Positions 6,074-8,685 of a stretch of DNA of 8,685 nucleotides are shown here, piece after piece. A program made the translations under genes and the position numbers. Each line of letters starts with the position of its first letter. The stretch's first letter is position 1. The DNA comes from UBA6921 sp031363085 (GTDB lineage Bacteria > Pseudomonadota > Gammaproteobacteria > SG8-11). The stretch covers positions 1 to 8,685 of the forward strand of contig JANLTU010000102.1 in the NCBI GenBank assembly GCA_031363085.1, given 5' to 3'. The notes beneath the pieces are model-generated. The model was not told the origin of the DNA. It saw only the letters and a program-made list of their open reading frames with translations, and ran no database searches.

Positions 6074-6988
6074 TTATTTTCCTGCTGTTTTCATGGCATG
6101 TCCGCCGAACGCATTGCGCATGATCGACAGTAATTTATGGCCGAAATCCGCTTTGCCCTGGCTTGCAAAACGCATGTACAGCGAAGTGCAGATGACCGGT
6201 GCGGCGACACCTTGGTCGATGGATTCGATCGCGGTCCAGCGGCCCTCTCCGGAGTCAGGCACGCTCGGCGCAATGGCGTCGAGTTTTTGATCGTGTTTCA
6301 AACTCTCGGCAGTCAGATCTAACAACCAACTGCGCACCACCGAGCTATGGCGCCAGAGCTCGGTAATTTGTGCAAGGTCGAGATTGAATTCCTGTTTGCC
6401 CTGCATCAACGCCAGACCTTCGGCAAACGCTTGCATCATTCCGTACTCGATGCCGTTGTGGATCATCTTGGTGAAGTGGCCGGCGCCCACCGGCCCGACG
6501 TGTGCCCAGCCGCGATCCGCCGCCGGTGCCAGCGCTTTCAATAGCGGGGTGACGATGTCGAGCGTAGCTTTGTCGCCGCCCGCCATCAGGCAGTAGCCGT
6601 TGGCCAAGCCCCAAATTCCGCCCGAGGTGCCCACGTCACAATAACGCAGCCCGTGCTGGGCTACGCGCGCGCCGCGCCGTTGCGTGTCGTGATAATTGCT
6701 GTTGCCGCCATCGACGATGACGTCGCCTTTGGACAGCAACGGCAACAGTTCGTCGATAGCCTCTTCGGTGGCCGTGCCTGCCGGTAGCATCAGCCACACC
6801 ACACGCGGTGCGCTGAGTTTTTTTACCGCGTCGGCGATGCTGGTGGCGGGGATCACGCCTTCTTCTTTTGCCAGTTGATTCACAATCTCGTTCGAGCGGT
6901 TATAGCCGACCACATCGACACCGGCGCGACGCAAACGGCGCGCCATGTTGCCGCCCATTTTGCCCAAACCGAACAATGCGAGTTTCAT
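6074..6988 (-). CDS. gnd: 6-phosphogluconate dehydrogenase, decarboxylating, short form
   Basis: This enzyme converts 6-phosphogluconate to ribulose 5-phosphate and CO2 with reduction of NAD(P)+. The 304-residue product is the short, GndA/GntZ/YqeC-like form, not the ~470-residue long form. The Rossmann motif GLGKMGGNMA is at 7-16. 'DGGNSNYHDT' is at 93-102, the substrate loop 'DVGTSGGIWGL' at 118-128, and 'KMIHNGIEYGMMQ' at 174-186 supplies the catalytic Lys174 and His-Asn pair. The C-terminal helical domain has the family's 'GEGRWTAIESIDQGV' segment. The cofactor loop after the second strand reads NRS (30-32) with no acidic residue. This leans toward NADP in long-form enzymes but is not decisive for the short form, where NAD use is common. 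AGGAAGGA (minus strand, 6996-7003) supports the start. It is the first gene of the gnd-zwf unit and diverges from the WYL gene. Confidence 0.95.
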   Translation of the reverse strand: MKLALFGLGKMGGNMARRLRRAGVDVVGYNRSNEIVNQLAKEEGVIPATSIADAVKKLSAPRVVWLMLPAGTATEEAIDELLPLLSKGDVIVDGGNSNYHDTQRRGARVAQHGLRYCDVGTSGGIWGLANGYCLMAGGDKATLDIVTPLLKALAPAADRGWAHVGPVGAGHFTKMIHNGIEYGMMQAFAEGLALMQGKQEFNLDLAQITELWRHSSVVRSWLLDLTAESLKHDQKLDAIAPSVPDSGEGRWTAIESIDQGVAAPVICTSLYMRFASQGKADFGHKLLSIMRNAFGGHAMKTAGK

Positions 6989-7212
6989 GTGTTTGTCCTT
7001 CCTGATGGTGATGGTCTGATTGCGCGCGACCGCTATACAAGTGCGACGGTGCGAGCTAAAGATAGTTCAAAATAACAGACAGCCAGATCGCACGAATGTA
7101 TCGGTAGCTGGGGAAACAACCTTAGTGCGGTGCAGCGCTCCTTCTCCTTTGACACCACGCAACGCCCAGCGTAAAAATCACAAAGGGAAATGACAACAAC
7201 AAGCGCCTGGGA
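6989..7212. promoter_or_regulatory. Divergent intergenic region between gnd-zwf and the WYL regulator
   Basis: This 224-base stretch must carry the gnd promoter and probably that of the WYL gene. GTGCGA occurs twice with an 8-base period (7041-7046, 7049-7054), once inverted as TCGCAC (7088-7093), and as a near copy GTGCGG at 7125-7130, all possible operator half-sites. On the minus strand TATAGC (7032-7037) could be a -10 box for gnd, but the -35 is poor. Near the right end ATG at 7190 opens an 8-codon ORF (MTTTSAWE) whose TGA overlaps the WYL gene's ATG. Confidence 0.35.
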
Positions 7213-8272
7213 ATGAATCGCGCCGAACGCATCTTTCGTATCCACGCATCGCTCAAGAAGCAAGGCCCGGTAACCATGGCGTGTTTGCGCGAAGAGCTGG
7301 GCGCGTCCCTCGCCAGCATCAAACGCGATCTGCAATACATGCGTGACTGCATGCGCGCGCCCATCGTCTACGTGCGCGAACATACCGCTTATCGCTACGA
7401 TCCCAGTACCCCCGAATTCGAATTGCCCGGTTTGTGGTTCAACGCCGGAGAACTCTATGCATTGCTCGCAAGTGCGCAATTGCTGGAGTCGGTACGGCCC
7501 GGCTTACTTGCGCCTTATCTTGGCCCGCTCAAGGCGCGCATTCCCTGCACCCCGCGCAAAACCAGCGCGGCTGGAATCACGAAAATTACTGGAGCAAAGC
7601 GGGCATGAAGCGGAAACCGTCACGCACCGCATCCGCCTGCAATCCGTTGCCGCGCGCGCCGTGGACAACGAACGCTTTGGAGCCGTCGCGGGTGCCATGC
7701 TGGAGGGGCGGGTGGTGCATCTCCACTACCACGGCCGCGAGCGCAATCAAGTCACGCAGCGCGTGGTTCATCCTTATCGCCTCATCCACTACCGCAACAA
7801 CTGGTACCTCGTCGCCTGGTGCGAACGCGCCGCTGCGTTGCGCATGTTCGCGCTCGACTGCGTGCGACGCGTTACTGAAACGGCGCAACGTGTGAAAACC
7901 ATCGCCGACGAAGATTTGGATCGCTACCTCGGCGCGAGCTTCGGCATCTTCACCGGCGCCGCCAAAGCTTGGGCGGTATTGCGCTTCGCCGATCCCTCTG
8001 CGCGGTGGGTCGCGGACGAACAATGGCACACCGATCAGATCGGGCAATGGAAAGACGGCGCGTATGAACTGCAAGTGCCGTATTCCGATCCGCGCGAGTT
8101 GCTGATGGACATCCTCAAATACGGGCCGGATGTGGAAGTCATCGCGCCCGAGGCGCTACGCCACGCGGTCGCCGAACGCCTGCGCCAAGCCACCGAACTC
8201 TACAGCGAAAAAAAACTTGCGGGTGGCGCAGTGGGTGAGCCAGTGGACATGTTAAAAAACACGGAAGCGTAA
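7213..8272 (+). pseudogene. WYL-domain transcriptional regulator (YafY-like), split by a +1 frameshift
   Basis: Two overlapping reading frames make one protein. The first (7213-7608) gives an N-terminal DeoR-type winged helix ('RIFRIHASLKKQGPVTMACL', 'LASIKRDLQYMRD', 'YVREHTAYRYDP') and 'LWFNAGELYALLASAQLLE', then leaves register after 'LAPYLGPLKARI'. The next frame resumes near 'RKLLEQSGHEAETVTHRIRL' and runs to 8272. It carries the WYL domain ('VVHPYRLIHYRNNWYLVAW', WYL near residues 197-199 of the joined product) and a C-terminal WCX domain ('RFADPSARWV' to 'LKYGPDVEVIAPEALRHAVAERL'). The shift lies around 7543-7580. Joined at CCC-T (7543-7546) the protein would have ~352 residues, some 12 more than I expect at this point. 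WYL regulators bind nucleic-acid-type ligands and often control defence loci. The ribosome binding site is weak (GGGA). It may be a true pseudogene, a sequencing error or recoded. Confidence 0.85.
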
Positions 8273-8286
8273 CAAGCAAAATATAC

Positions 8287-8303
8287 GATGCGCCGCGCGC
8301 ATC
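8287..8303. promoter_or_regulatory. Perfect hairpin between the WYL gene and cas6
   Basis: GATGCGC (8287-8293) and GCGCATC (8297-8303) pair perfectly around a CGC loop, 14 bases after the WYL stop and 65 bases before the cas6 ATG. No T-run follows, so it is a weak terminator at best. As a DNA palindrome in the putative cas promoter region it is also a candidate operator. Which of these applies cannot be told from sequence alone. Confidence 0.4.
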
Positions 8304-8368
8304 CTCGGGGCGGATAAAGAAAGTGGTTTCGATAAACAATCCAGCGGCACGAATTGGGGAGGGTAACA

Positions 8369-8685
8369 ATGAGTCACGACATGTCACCGGTGATCGATAT
8401 TTTCTTTCACGTGCAAGGCCAGCGCGTGCCAGTCGATCACGGGTATGCGCTCTATGGAGCAATCAGCCAGATATTGGAAAAGCAAAGTGCATGGCTGCAC
8501 GCGGCGGACAATGTTGGTTTGCATCCACTGCGTGGGCGTTACGACGGTGCGGGCAAACTGCTTCTTGGTGACCGACCACGATTTGGCTTGCGATTACCCG
8601 CGAATCTGATTCCCGCCGTGCTTCCGCTCGCGGGCAAACGCCTCAACCTTAATGGCGACACCCTGCGCGTGGGCACAACCACCAC
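8369..8685 (+). CDS. cas6: CRISPR-associated endoribonuclease Cas6, Cmx6 (MYXAN) type, partial at window end
   Basis: ATG at 8369 is preceded by GGGGAGGG (8356-8363) with five-base spacing. The frame stays open to the window end, giving 105 codons and no stop. The translation matches what I know of the Cas6/Cmx6 family: an N-terminal strand 'VIDIFFHVQGQRVPVDHGYALYGAIS' (8-33), then 'WLHAADNVGLHPLRG' (42-56), 'GKLLLGDRPRFGLRLP' (62-77) and 'LPLAGKRLNLNGDTLRVG' (85-102). Cas6 enzymes cut the CRISPR precursor RNA within its repeats to make guide RNAs and usually stay with the Cascade complex. Cmx6 is the form found with MYXAN-type class 1 systems. The C-terminal half, including the Gly-rich loop, is outside the window. 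It follows a WYL regulator by 96 bases, so a cas operon probably continues to the right. Confidence 0.85.
   Translation, partial: MSHDMSPVIDIFFHVQGQRVPVDHGYALYGAISQILEKQSAWLHAADNVGLHPLRGRYDGAGKLLLGDRPRFGLRLPANLIPAVLPLAGKRLNLNGDTLRVGTTT

Noticed and set aside
5208..6290. Long 360-codon plus-strand reading frame opposite zwf and the end of gnd
   Set aside because: It is antisense to two genes with complete catalytic motifs, has no ribosome binding site or family signature, and spans the zwf-gnd junction. It is a shadow of the high third-position GC of the real genes.
7033..7479. 148-codon minus-strand reading frame across the divergent promoter and the 5' part of the WYL gene
   Set aside because: It is antisense to a recognisable winged-helix domain and has no supported start or family match.
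8287..8303. Hairpin before cas6 as a CRISPR repeat unit
   Set aside because: Only one copy is present, there is no second repeat or spacer, and it lies in a promoter region. It is treated as a possible operator or weak terminator instead.

Overview
The window looks like chromosomal DNA of a proteobacterium, most likely gamma- or betaproteobacterial. Genes are densely packed on both strands with purine-rich AAGGAG/GGAGG ribosome binding sites. There is a Gram-negative outer-membrane barrel protein, and a zwf-gnd pair of proteobacterial style. No tRNA, rRNA, insertion sequence or CRISPR array is visible. Genus cannot be read from the sequence alone.

Layout. (1) Positions 9-1505, plus strand: a MarR-like winged-helix regulator, then a GAF-type sensory regulator with a C-terminal LuxR-type helix-turn-helix. 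(2) Positions 1506-3727, plus strand: an export-oriented block. It holds a 69-aa secreted peptide, a 271-aa secreted protein built from four ~53-residue Asp/Gly repeats, a strong GC hairpin, a 405-base spacer with a possible 19-codon leader ORF, and an outer-membrane beta-barrel protein with a GTG start. A strong inverted repeat lies between the LuxR-type regulator and the first exported gene, so the regulator may control this block (inference). (3) Positions 3728-3979: a convergent intergenic stretch with several mutually exclusive inverted repeats. (4) Positions 3980-6988, minus strand: gnd (short-form 6-phosphogluconate dehydrogenase) and zwf (glucose-6-phosphate dehydrogenase), separated by only 2 bases, make a two-gene oxidative pentose phosphate unit. 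A small ABM-fold-like protein with its own leader lies downstream. (5) Positions 7213-8685, plus strand and divergent from gnd: a WYL-domain transcription regulator split by a +1 frameshift, then the start of a cas6 gene of the Cmx6 (MYXAN) type, cut by the window edge.

The most interesting part is the right edge. It appears to be the front of a CRISPR-Cas locus of the rare MYXAN type, with a WYL regulator 96 bases upstream in the same orientation. The lesion in that regulator (decay, sequencing error or recoding) could change how the Cas operon is controlled. The second point of interest is the GAF-LuxR regulator together with the adjacent exported repeat protein and barrel protein, a set I do not recognise as a described system.
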